Shown here piece by piece: positions 1 through 7,822 of a DNA stretch of 28,705 nt. The translations under genes were made by a program, and so were the position numbers. Position 1 is the stretch's first letter, and every line of letters starts with the position of its first letter. Source of the DNA: Bacillota bacterium (GTDB lineage Bacteria; Bacillota; UBA4882; UBA8346); the NCBI GenBank assembly GCA_023429995.1, contig JAEZCE010000071.1:1-28705 (forward strand), written 5' to 3'. The notes under the pieces are model-generated. The model had not been told where the DNA came from, did not search any database, and saw only the letters and a list, made by a program, of their open reading frames with translations.

Positions 1-198
1 GGAACGATTGAACGAGAACCGGAGGTGTACGCGCCTTCTTCGAAGGCGAGATGTACACCGAGGATCGGAGTGATTGAGTAACGACGTAATGCGCAGCTTT
101 TCACGTCGCACCCAACCAAACCGGCAAATACTCTCATCCTTTCGTTCTTCTTTTTTTATATCTTCTTCCTGAGTTAGCTTTATAATCAGATTTTATTT
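1..198. repeat. Left-edge intergenic block with nested inverted repeats
   Basis: No gene is visible here. A compound hairpin spans 24-59: outer arms GGTGTAC (24-30) and GTACACC (53-59) enclose a 7-bp inner stem CGCCTTC/GAAGGCG (32-38, 42-48) with a TTC loop. A second inverted repeat, CGACGT (82-87) and ACGTCG (103-108), follows. The segments around 13-24 and 61-72 are also loosely similar to each other in direct orientation. The block lies downstream of the epimerase gene, which is read on the minus strand. It could be a transcription end structure or a copy of a dispersed intergenic repeat. The outer stem lacks a clear U tract on either strand, so a simple intrinsic terminator is less likely. 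Confidence 0.45.
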
Positions 199-1074
199 TT
201 ATTCAATAACTATTTTGTACTGGCAACGGAATTGCTGTCCTGGAGCCAGGGAGAGTATCCCCTCTTTCATCCGCAGATCGGGCGAGACTCCCTGTGTGGA
301 AGTAATTCCATACCATGGTTCGATACAGACAAAGGGCGCTTGGTTGACAGGCGACCAGATACCCAAATAAGGAAAACCGGCAAACCGAACCGTAACCGCT
401 TTGAGGTTTCCACGATCCTCCAGGGTCACACTCTCCGACCGAAGGCCTTTCAAAATATACACCTTGGTCTTTCCGTCAAAATCCAACGAAGCGATATCCA
501 CGGCATTCCCACCTTCTAAAAAGGGCGCTTCCCTCCCGGTCATATAACCGGATTCATTGACTAACCGCTTGATGGTTTCGGGTTTCTCAAAAACTAACCG
601 GCCGTTTTTCCGGCCATCCGGACTTACGCTGCAATTTAGAGCGGGATGGCCCCCAATGGAAAACCATAACGGCTGATGGTCCCTGTTTTCTACCTGAAAC
701 CGCGTAGTCAAAGTTTTTTCCTGAAGCGTGTAAGTAACCAGCAGCCTAAATTGGAATGGATATCGGCAAAGGGTGGAAGGATCATCCTCCAAACAAAAGG
801 TAAGCGAATTTTCTTCCTCTTTGGAGAGGAAAAACTCCTTCTTCGCCGCAAAACCATGACGTTCCATGGCATATCTTTTTTCTCCATACCCATATTGGCC
901 CTCATTTAAATTGCCGACGATCGGAAACAGCACCGGCGCCCGGCTGTCCCAAAATTGCGGATCGCCCTGCCAGAGATATTGGTATCCGTCGGATTTTCCA
1001 ATCACGCTCCGCAGTTCGGCTCCATGCGAACTTATTTCAGTTTTTAGAAAGTCATTTTCCAATAGATATTGCAA
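199..1074 (-). CDS. Aldose 1-epimerase family protein (LacX-like mutarotase)
   Basis: The 291-residue product belongs to the galactose mutarotase-like fold. Family members interconvert alpha and beta anomers of free aldoses; the LacX/YeaD-type branch is less well characterised. Visible motifs are FPIVG near residue 50, ERHGFA near 70, GGHPALN near 142 (a catalytic-type histidine) and EPWYG near 253. No signal peptide is present, so it should act in the cytoplasm. The start is TTG: the N-terminus matches where this family normally begins, AAAGGA lies about 10 bases upstream, and no in-frame ATG is near. It is the last visible gene of the sulfatase/ABC operon, 53 bp after a sulfatase. It probably handles the monosaccharide left after desulfation, but the sugar is unknown. 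Confidence 0.85.
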   Translation of the reverse strand: MQYLLENDFLKTEISSHGAELRSVIGKSDGYQYLWQGDPQFWDSRAPVLFPIVGNLNEGQYGYGEKRYAMERHGFAAKKEFFLSKEEENSLTFCLEDDPSTLCRYPFQFRLLVTYTLQEKTLTTRFQVENRDHQPLWFSIGGHPALNCSVSPDGRKNGRLVFEKPETIKRLVNESGYMTGREAPFLEGGNAVDIASLDFDGKTKVYILKGLRSESVTLEDRGNLKAVTVRFAGFPYLGIWSPVNQAPFVCIEPWYGITSTQGVSPDLRMKEGILSLAPGQQFRCQYKIVIE

Positions 1075-1127
1075 AGCGCTTGAGTCCTTTCATTGATGAT
1101 CATCGTCGGAAAACCGTCCATCTTTTT

Positions 1128-2552
1128 TTAAAGCTCCGCCCATGCAAAAGGATATCGTTCTTCTTCTGCAACGCCGCTATTTTGCCCCCATTTCACCAAT
1201 ATTTCAACGTGGGCTAATTTCCGTTGATGCATCTTAATAATTGCCGGGATATCCCATTCCCCTTTGAGAAGTAGCCTTAATTCCGCCGCTTGATCCGGAA
1301 ATTCCCCGATGACATTGGATAATTCATGGGGATCTTTTTCAATATCAAACAGTAAATCTTCTGCTTCATAAGAAGCGTAAGAGATTAACTTCCATTTTCC
1401 CCCTCTGACCATTCTACCTGGAATAAACCTTCCCAATTCATCCTTCTCAACAAACTCGGAGTACACGTACCTATCTAATTCATCGGCGCCTTCAAACAAT
1501 TGTCCCGTAAGGTTTTTCCCATCCTGTTCAGGAGGGGCGACAGCTCCCGCTATTTTGCATAATGTCGGCCCCAGATCCATGATGCTAACCGCTCCCCGCA
1601 CCCGCTGGTTTACTTTGACGCCGTTCCCTTCAAACATGAACGGAATGTGCGCGGAACTCTCAAAAAATGTCTGTTTGCCGTATAAGTTTCTCTCGCCGAG
1701 CTGTTCCCCATGATCCGACAGATAGACCAGGACCCCTTGACGGTTGTTACGACTCAAAAATTCCCGCCAGGCCTCCCGCACCGTTCCGATCTGCCGGTCC
1801 AGATTGGTAATCATTCCAAAATAAGCGGCGCGCGCATTCAAAATCGTCTCTTCCGCCGCGTCCTGCTCTTTTAGTGCCAGGACCGAATGCCGGTAATTCA
1901 ACTTATTTTTGACACTCTCCGGCAATCCGACACGTTCCCGGTAATAATCAAATTGCTCCGGCGGGGCGACAAAGGGGCAATGAGGCCCATAGGTCCCCAC
2001 TACAATACATTGGGGTTTTTCATGATCCTGTTTCAAATACTCCACGGCAGCGTGTATGACCGCCCGATCATATTCCAAAACCGGCGAGTCCCCTCCACCG
2101 ACTTCTTTCAGGCATCCTTTGGCATCGGTTGTGCCTTTAAAACGGCCCAAATCCAGACGCCGCGCGCTACCTCTTCCCCAGTACAGCGGCGTAAAATCAC
2201 CCATAATCCGCTTGGTGAATCCATGCCTCTGGTCGTCGCCTACAAAATGCATCCGCCCGCAAAGAACCGTTTCATAGCCCTCCGCCGCTATCGAATGAAT
2301 GAAAGTCGCCTGATCGCCGGGAATTACGCCATGATTGGTAAATATACCGGTTTTGAAAGGCAACTGCCCTGTCAGCATGGAAATTCTGGCAGGCACGCAT
2401 AACGGACAGGAAGTATAGGCTGCCTCAAAAACGGTTCCATTGGCGGCTATCCGGTCCAAATTAGGAGTCCGGACAAGATCATCCCCGGCAAAACCGCCGT
2501 ACCTGCCGGCGTGCTGATCACTTATAAACACTAAAATATCGGGCCTCTCCAT
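1128..2552 (-). CDS. Cysteine-type sulfatase (sulfatase 1)
   Basis: This 474-residue protein is a member of the alkaline phosphatase superfamily, sulfatase branch, and would hydrolyse sulfate esters. The N-terminal metal site is SDQH (D12-Q13). The sulfatase signature reads CVPAR with C52, P54 and R56, so the nucleophile is a cysteine that must become formylglycine. GPH (H191) and SDHGEQ (D280, H281) supply further active-site residues. There is no signal peptide or membrane helix, so the enzyme is probably cytoplasmic and acts on imported substrate. ATG is preceded by AGGGAG at normal spacing. It is clearly paralogous to the next gene upstream (shared blocks such as YTSCPLCVPARISML and QDHEKPQCIVVG). 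The exact sulfated sugar cannot be told from sequence. Confidence 0.92.
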   Translation of the reverse strand: MERPDILVFISDQHAGRYGGFAGDDLVRTPNLDRIAANGTVFEAAYTSCPLCVPARISMLTGQLPFKTGIFTNHGVIPGDQATFIHSIAAEGYETVLCGRMHFVGDDQRHGFTKRIMGDFTPLYWGRGSARRLDLGRFKGTTDAKGCLKEVGGGDSPVLEYDRAVIHAAVEYLKQDHEKPQCIVVGTYGPHCPFVAPPEQFDYYRERVGLPESVKNKLNYRHSVLALKEQDAAEETILNARAAYFGMITNLDRQIGTVREAWREFLSRNNRQGVLVYLSDHGEQLGERNLYGKQTFFESSAHIPFMFEGNGVKVNQRVRGAVSIMDLGPTLCKIAGAVAPPEQDGKNLTGQLFEGADELDRYVYSEFVEKDELGRFIPGRMVRGGKWKLISYASYEAEDLLFDIEKDPHELSNVIGEFPDQAAELRLLLKGEWDIPAIIKMHQRKLAHVEILVKWGQNSGVAEEERYPFAWAEL

Positions 2553-2596
2553 TCAAACACTCCCTATCGCGATCTTTCATGGGATTAATCATCAAC

Positions 2597-4198
2597 TCAG
2601 ATTACTTTCGGCATCTCCCGGGCATATTCCGGATTTTTATTCCATCGCTCGGAATCGTCCCCGCCAACCTCTTTTTCCCATCTTTTTACTAAGGCGATAT
2701 TGGCCAGGTAGTTTTGATGGTTTTGGACCACGGTTTGGGGATCCCAATCTTTTAGGGCTATCTCTTTCATTTCCCCCACGATATCCGGATGGTCCCCGGC
2801 GATGTTGTACTTTTCCTCCGGATCGTTGCTTACGTTGAATAATAAATCGTATTGCTCATACCCAATATAGGTAATGTATTTATATTGTCCCTTCCGGACC
2901 ATTCTGGAGACGACGGTCCGGATGCCTATCTCTTCCGGATTACCCCCTGTCCTGAGAATGTGTCTGGATAAAATTTTCTCAAATCCGGGGATTGCCGTAT
3001 TATCAACGCTGTGAGGCATCAATGATTTTAATTCCTTAATCTTTTCGGCGTACTTCTCCAGCATGGACTCGGAAAAGTCCGGAATGACGGTATTGATCGC
3101 CTCGCACAGCACAGCCCGGTCCCCATCGTTTTCCTGGCCCGCCAGTTCCGGAACAAGACTCTTTCCATCCTGGACAGGCGGAGGATTGGCGCCCGCAAGC
3201 TCACATAAAGTAGGCCCAAGATCCATGATGCTGACCGGAGTGTTTATTTTGAAACCTTTCTTGACGCCTTTTCCCTCTACGATAAAGGGAATTCTCGCGG
3301 CTGTCTCAAAATGGGTTTCCTTCCCGAATATTTTCCGGTCTCCGGCTTGATCGCCATGGTCGGAAAGATAAAAAAATACACCCTCCCGGTTTTTTCTTTC
3401 AAGATAATTGTTAAAGGCATCCCGTACCAACCCTAAATTGGTATCGCAATTCTCGATCAAACCAAAATAGGCCGCTCTTGTCCGGATCATAACCTCCTCC
3501 GGTACATCCAGCACCCTTTCCATGAGCACCGGATTCAGATAGTCCGGAAGGTTCCTGAAGGAGTCCGGAACCTTCATTCTTTCTTTATGGTAGAGGTAAT
3601 TTTCCACGGGAGCAATATACGGAAAATGCGGCCCATAGACACCGACGACAATACATTGGGGCTTCTCATGATCCTGGCTTAGATATTCCAGCGCTGCACG
3701 AACCACGTCTTTATCATATTCAATAACCGGCGACTCTCCTCCCCCGGCCACGTTCAAACACCATGGATCAGCAAATCCCGATTGGGTAATTCCTCTTTCC
3801 GCCTTCAGCTTTTGCATGGGCCGGTTCCAGGTAACAGGGGACATGTCCCCCACAAACCTTTTCGTAAAACCGTGACGCTGGTTAGTCCCCACAAACATCA
3901 TCCTGCCGACCAGCACCGTCTCGTATCCGGCTGCAACCAGCGCATGTAAAAATGTAGCCGAGGTTTCAGGAATAGCGCCGTCATTTGAGAATACCCCTGT
4001 CTTGGTAGGCAACTTGCCCATCAACATGGAGATTCGGGCCGGCACACATAAGGGGCAGGAGGTATAAGCCGCCGCAAAAGAGGCGCCATCCTTACATAGT
4101 TCCTCCATATGAGGAGTTCGAGCCGGCCCTCCTTCGTAGGAGGAGAAGCCGGGGGTATGTTCATCGCTCATAAATACTAGCAAATCCGGTTTTGTCAT
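2597..4198 (-). CDS. Cysteine-type sulfatase with internal insertion (sulfatase 2)
   Basis: This is a second sulfatase of about 533 residues. I chose the ATG at 4198 because AAGGGA lies nine bases before it; an in-frame ATG at 4204 is only three bases from that site. The metal motif is SDEH, the formylglycine signature CVPAR follows YTSCPL (cysteine near residue 51), and SDHGDQ forms the second metal site. It has no signal peptide. Compared with sulfatase 1 it carries roughly 65 extra residues near positions 370-435, beginning around CEAINTVIPDF and rich in predicted helix, just before the conserved MVRKGQYKYI segment. The two genes are 44 bp apart and look like a diverged tandem duplication. 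The insertion may reshape the substrate pocket or an oligomer contact; that is inference. Confidence 0.92.
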   Translation of the reverse strand: MTKPDLLVFMSDEHTPGFSSYEGGPARTPHMEELCKDGASFAAAYTSCPLCVPARISMLMGKLPTKTGVFSNDGAIPETSATFLHALVAAGYETVLVGRMMFVGTNQRHGFTKRFVGDMSPVTWNRPMQKLKAERGITQSGFADPWCLNVAGGGESPVIEYDKDVVRAALEYLSQDHEKPQCIVVGVYGPHFPYIAPVENYLYHKERMKVPDSFRNLPDYLNPVLMERVLDVPEEVMIRTRAAYFGLIENCDTNLGLVRDAFNNYLERKNREGVFFYLSDHGDQAGDRKIFGKETHFETAARIPFIVEGKGVKKGFKINTPVSIMDLGPTLCELAGANPPPVQDGKSLVPELAGQENDGDRAVLCEAINTVIPDFSESMLEKYAEKIKELKSLMPHSVDNTAIPGFEKILSRHILRTGGNPEEIGIRTVVSRMVRKGQYKYITYIGYEQYDLLFNVSNDPEEKYNIAGDHPDIVGEMKEIALKDWDPQTVVQNHQNYLANIALVKRWEKEVGGDDSERWNKNPEYAREMPKVI

Positions 4199-4232
4199 GT
4201 GCATTCATCCCTTACAGTTTGATAATTCTTCA

Positions 4233-5645
4233 TCAGCGCAGCCATTTTCCCGCCTGATACCTGCTTCGAAGAACTTTGGTCAGTTCTTGTACGGTCTGGG
4301 GATGCTGGCCAGCAATATTACACAGTTCTTCCGGATCATGATTCAGATCATACAGCTCCGGAAGATCATTATAGTTGATGATCAGTTTGTAATCACGGGT
4401 CCGAACGGATCGGAAGTTCATATTTGAGCAGACTACACACTCCCGATGTTGTTCCGTTTTTCCAAATAAAAGATCGCAAAATGATTGCGCATCAATATCC
4501 TGTTGCTGCGGTAACCCGGCCAAATCACAAATGGTCGGGTTAAGATCGCTCAGTTCAATTAAGGCATCGGATTCTTTTCCCTGCCCGATACCGGGACCCG
4601 CCACAATCAACGGGACTCTTAACGACGGTTCATAGGCGACCTGTTTGGAATATAAATCGTGATCCCCCATCATGTCCCCATGGTCGCTTGCAAAAATGAT
4701 ATAGGTATTATCCGACATGCCCCGTCTTTCCAAAGTGTCCAGGATCATCCCTACCTGGTCATCGAGGAGATTGATTGAAGCGCAGTATTGTCTTCTGGTA
4801 ACCGCAATTTCCTCATCGCCAGGATAGGATGCCCGGGCCCGTTCCTTAATCCATTCGGGTTTTCCGGGCATTTCATCTTTGATCGGCAAAGGCACGTTTT
4901 GATTTCGATACTTGTCCGCATAGGATTTGGGCGGGTCATAGGGATAATGGGGGCCTACAAAACTTACAAAAAGATGCCACGGAAACTCATCGGTAATGTT
5001 TTCTAGCCACTTCGCCGCCATCCTGCCAATAAAGGAATCTTCGTAATCTTCAGCATCCAAAACATAATCGGCCGTCGCCAGATCATATTGGGCTTTATTC
5101 TTGATAACCTTATGATTCTTTATTTTTTTGTGTTCTTTCTTGGCATCCCACAACTTGTCCAACAAACCCTTTTCTTCAAGATACGCTGTATAAGGGCCTA
5201 TAACTTTTGGGGAAAATGCATGTTCTTTTCCCTCGCACTCAAAGGGCAAAGTAAAGCCGAATGAATATGCGCAGGGTCTGTTGCCGTTTCTTCCGTTATA
5301 GGTGTCCGGTTTTGCCAAATCCAGCTTTCCGACGCATCCGACTTGATATTCATGATCTCTGAGCCTTTGATAATAAGTCCTGATGTTGTTGATCGGCAGA
5401 TAGACCTCATTCTCCAAGGCCCCCAAGCGGTTTGGCAGCAATCCGGTGGCCAACCCAATTCTTGCCGGAGCGCAGATCGGCGCGGTCGTGCAACAATAAT
5501 TGAACTTTATTCCTTTTCCGGCAAGTTTATCGATGTTCGGCGTCTGTAAAAAGTCCGCGCCCATGCATCCCAAATAATCAAATCGATGTTGATCGGTCAT
5601 TATCAATAAAATATTCGGCCGACTTATCGGTTCCCTCATTATCAA
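4233..5645 (-). CDS. Cysteine-type sulfatase, divergent third paralog (sulfatase 3)
   Basis: The product is 470 residues. It has the metal motif MTDQH (D18, Q19), the formylglycine signature CAPAR (C58, P60, R62), GPHYPYDPP and the SDHGDMMGDH metal/catalytic segment. It resembles arylsulfatase or choline-sulfatase-like enzymes more than it resembles sulfatases 1 and 2, so it may cleave a different sulfate position. No secretion signal is seen. The start appears to be TTG at 5645, with GGGTGA six bases upstream. An ATG two codons in is an alternative with a longer spacing of about twelve bases. It is the first sulfatase after the permease genes, 83 bp downstream of the MalG-like permease, and belongs to the same minus-strand run. 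Confidence 0.92.
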   Translation of the reverse strand: MIMREPISRPNILLIMTDQHRFDYLGCMGADFLQTPNIDKLAGKGIKFNYCCTTAPICAPARIGLATGLLPNRLGALENEVYLPINNIRTYYQRLRDHEYQVGCVGKLDLAKPDTYNGRNGNRPCAYSFGFTLPFECEGKEHAFSPKVIGPYTAYLEEKGLLDKLWDAKKEHKKIKNHKVIKNKAQYDLATADYVLDAEDYEDSFIGRMAAKWLENITDEFPWHLFVSFVGPHYPYDPPKSYADKYRNQNVPLPIKDEMPGKPEWIKERARASYPGDEEIAVTRRQYCASINLLDDQVGMILDTLERRGMSDNTYIIFASDHGDMMGDHDLYSKQVAYEPSLRVPLIVAGPGIGQGKESDALIELSDLNPTICDLAGLPQQQDIDAQSFCDLLFGKTEQHRECVVCSNMNFRSVRTRDYKLIINYNDLPELYDLNHDPEELCNIAGQHPQTVQELTKVLRSRYQAGKWLR

Positions 5646-5728
5646 ATTGATTCACCCGCCCTTTACGACAAGCCCTATGAGTATAAGACTGATTGGACTC
5701 ATGAGAAATATTGAAAAATAATTTCCAA

Positions 5729-6592
5729 TCACCCTTTAATCCCGGTGGTGACGATTCCTTCAATGAAATAACGCTGGGCGAATAAAAACACGATAATCAA
5801 CGGTAAAGTGATCAGAGTCGTCGCAGCCATCATCTGATTCCAAATAATCACCGTATCATCTTTAAACATCGTTAAAGCCAGTTGAACCGTTTTCATATTG
5901 TCACTGGTGGTAATGATTAAAGGCCAGGTATATTCGCACCAGGTTTGGGTGGCTTTAAAACAGGCTAATACCGCAAAAATCGGTTTCCCCAACGGAACAT
6001 AAATTTTTAAAAACGTTTTAAATTTACTAAGGCCGTCGATTGACGCCGCATCATCCAAGGCGGCCGGGAAATTTAAAAAGAACTGCCGGAATAAAAATAC
6101 TCCGAATGCCCCGGCAACATAAGGCAGAATCATCCCCATATAGGAATTGACCCATCCCATTCCACCTTGTCCAAAGATATCGTTTCCCCCGACCAAAGGT
6201 ATTTTCTTTAAAATAATAAATAAGGGAATCATCGTCACTTGAGGCGGGACCATCATTCCGATCAGCGCCAGAATGAACAGGAAGTTGCGGCCCTTAAACT
6301 GTAAGCGCGCAAATGCAAAACCGGCCATGGAATTGATGATTAAGCTGATAATAACCGTGATGGCCGTAACCACACAGGAATTAAAAAAGTAAAGACCCCA
6401 ACTCCCTCTGGACATTGCCTCAACATAATTGGAAAACAAAAATTGTTTCGGAATAAACACAAAACTCGAAGCATGGATTTCAGCCATTGTCTTCAATGAT
6501 GTTACCACCATTAAAACGAAGGGGAAAAGTATCAGCACCGATAACACAAACATAATAAAAGAAATCAAATATTTAATTTGTTTATTTTCCAT
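5729..6592 (-). CDS. Carbohydrate ABC transporter permease, MalG/UgpE type
   Basis: This is an inner-membrane permease of the CUT1 carbohydrate ABC family, about 287 residues, with six predicted transmembrane helices. The cytoplasmic EAA loop reads DAASIDGLSKFKTF followed by YVPLGKP and contacts the ATPase. The start at 6592 (MENKQIKYL) has GAGGT seven bases before it, and that site overlaps the stop of the preceding permease gene, so the two are translationally coupled with a 10-bp gap. A longer frame reaches 6616 but lacks a ribosome binding site. It pairs with the MalF-like subunit. No ATP-binding subunit is encoded nearby; in many Bacillota a shared MsmX-type ATPase energises such importers. 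Confidence 0.93.
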   Translation of the reverse strand: MENKQIKYLISFIMFVLSVLILFPFVLMVVTSLKTMAEIHASSFVFIPKQFLFSNYVEAMSRGSWGLYFFNSCVVTAITVIISLIINSMAGFAFARLQFKGRNFLFILALIGMMVPPQVTMIPLFIILKKIPLVGGNDIFGQGGMGWVNSYMGMILPYVAGAFGVFLFRQFFLNFPAALDDAASIDGLSKFKTFLKIYVPLGKPIFAVLACFKATQTWCEYTWPLIITTSDNMKTVQLALTMFKDDTVIIWNQMMAATTLITLPLIIVFLFAQRYFIEGIVTTGIKG

Positions 6593-6602
6593 TTTCTCTA
6601 CC

Positions 6603-7520
6603 TCATCCAATATCAAGATCTTGGCCTTGATTGCCGTAATTAAAGTTTAACAAGGTGATTGAAGACACAATGATCAGTAAGACAATCGATAAAGCGGCGG
6701 CATAACCCATTTGAAAATCAATGAATCCCCGGTTATAGATTTGATGGACAATGGTGGTGGTGGAATTCATGGGTCCACCGTTGGTAAGGATATTGACTTG
6801 TTCGAAAACTTTAAAATTATTGACCACGCCGGTTACAAACAGGAAAAAGGTTACCGGCCGCAACATCGGAAGGGTAATGAAACGGAATTTGTGAAAAGCA
6901 TTGGCGCCATCCACCGTAGCTGCTTCATAAAGATACTGGGGGATACTTTGCAGACCTGCCAGATAGATAACCATAAAATAGCCGAGGGCTTTCCAAACGC
7001 TCATCACAACGATACAGGCCATTGCCAGATTAGCATCATACAACCATTGCTGACCCTTAAAGCCAAAAGAATCCAATATCCGATTGAAGATCCCGCTTGA
7101 AGGATCATACATCCAAAGCCAAACCATGGATACTCCGACCATGGAAGTTACATAGGGCAGATAAAAACTGGCCCGGTAAAATTTCAATCCCATCAGTTTT
7201 TTATTTAATACCATGGCTATCATTAAGCCCAAGGCCATGGTTAAAACCAATGTGAAAACCGTATAGACAACGGTATTTTTCATTGAAACCAGGAAAACAT
7301 CATCGCTAAAAAGGCGCAGATAATTTCTGAAGCCGATAAAATTGAGCGTTCTTAAGTTATAATCCGTAAAACTAAAGTAAATATTGATAACAATCGGCAG
7401 AGCGATAAAGAAAATCAAGAAAATATAATAGGGGGCAATCATCCAATAGCCGGTTTTGTCTTTATATAAAGTGTTATCCTTGAATAAATGGGATAGTTTC
7501 ATTTTAAAAATTGACATCAT
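6603..7520 (-). CDS. Carbohydrate ABC transporter permease, MalF/UgpA type
   Basis: This is the partner membrane subunit of the CUT1 importer, about 305 residues, with six predicted helices and the EAA loop YEAATVDGANAFHKF followed by TLPMLRP. The open frame extends to 7601, but I place the start at 7520 (MMSIFKMKLSH) because GAGGAG lies eight bases upstream at 7529-7534. The extra 27 codons overlap an inverted-repeat region and resemble no permease N-terminus. The gene follows the second sugar-binding protein after a 302-bp folded gap that probably lowers permease expression relative to the binding proteins. The substrate is probably a sulfated mono- or oligosaccharide, judged only from the sulfatases in the operon. 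Confidence 0.92.
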   Translation of the reverse strand: MMSIFKMKLSHLFKDNTLYKDKTGYWMIAPYYIFLIFFIALPIVINIYFSFTDYNLRTLNFIGFRNYLRLFSDDVFLVSMKNTVVYTVFTLVLTMALGLMIAMVLNKKLMGLKFYRASFYLPYVTSMVGVSMVWLWMYDPSSGIFNRILDSFGFKGQQWLYDANLAMACIVVMSVWKALGYFMVIYLAGLQSIPQYLYEAATVDGANAFHKFRFITLPMLRPVTFFLFVTGVVNNFKVFEQVNILTNGGPMNSTTTIVHQIYNRGFIDFQMGYAAALSIVLLIIVSSITLLNFNYGNQGQDLDIG

Positions 7521-7822
7521 TATTATTGCTCCTCGCTTAAATTGCATCAACCTTGTTTTTAACTTGAATCCGGCAAGTAACCCCAAAAACCTCAGTCGCA
7601 TTTAAACTTACCGGATTCAAACAATGAACCCAATCCGGCCAATTTTCCTGCGTCATCGCAGAAAAATTGTCACTTACTTGCCGGATCGAGGTTTAAAAAA
7701 GCTGTTGCAAAAATGTTCCGAATCAATAAAATAAACGATTATCGCCAGGATAAACAGGAGAAATTTCATCGATAGCATATCGTTATCCATCCATTCTATT
7801 TTGCAACAGCCTTCTCAGATTA
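7521..7822 (-). other. Structured intercistronic region with competing inverted repeats
   Basis: This gap between the binding-protein gene and its permease holds several exact inverted repeats. GCTGTTGCAAAA (7701-7712) pairs with TTTTGCAACAGC (7799-7810); on the minus strand the distal arm is followed by six T residues, as in an intrinsic terminator but with an 86-base loop. That loop itself folds (GGATAA/TTATCC and CGATA/TATCG, 7748-7788). A 12-bp stem with one mismatch lies at 7640-7669. The arm ATCCGGCAAGTAA (7568-7580) can pair with TTACTTGCCGGAT (7674-7686), or its overlapping part TTGAATCCGG (7564-7573) can pair with CCGGATTCAA (7611-7620). Only one of these two can form at a time. Intercistronic hairpins after binding-protein genes, as at malE-malF, protect the upstream message. 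Confidence 0.6.

Noticed and set aside
1064..1084. AAAGCGCTT core resembling a catabolite-responsive element at the epimerase start
   Set aside because: The nine central bases fit, but the outer TG and CA positions do not, and the site lies at an internal gene start in the operon.
1887..2402. Plus-strand open frame of 171 residues
   Set aside because: It is antisense to the sulfatase 1 gene, which has full motif support, and shows no recognisable domain.
7521..7601. N-terminal extension of the MalF-like permease (27 codons)
   Set aside because: There is no ribosome binding site before 7601, the extension overlaps inverted repeats, and GAGGAG is ideally placed for a start at 7520.
7674..7778. 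Small minus-strand frame of 34 residues with a hydrophobic stretch (MLSMKFLLFILAIIVYFI...)
   Set aside because: It lacks a good ribosome binding site and overlaps the inverted-repeat structure; chance coding in A+T-rich hairpin DNA is more likely.
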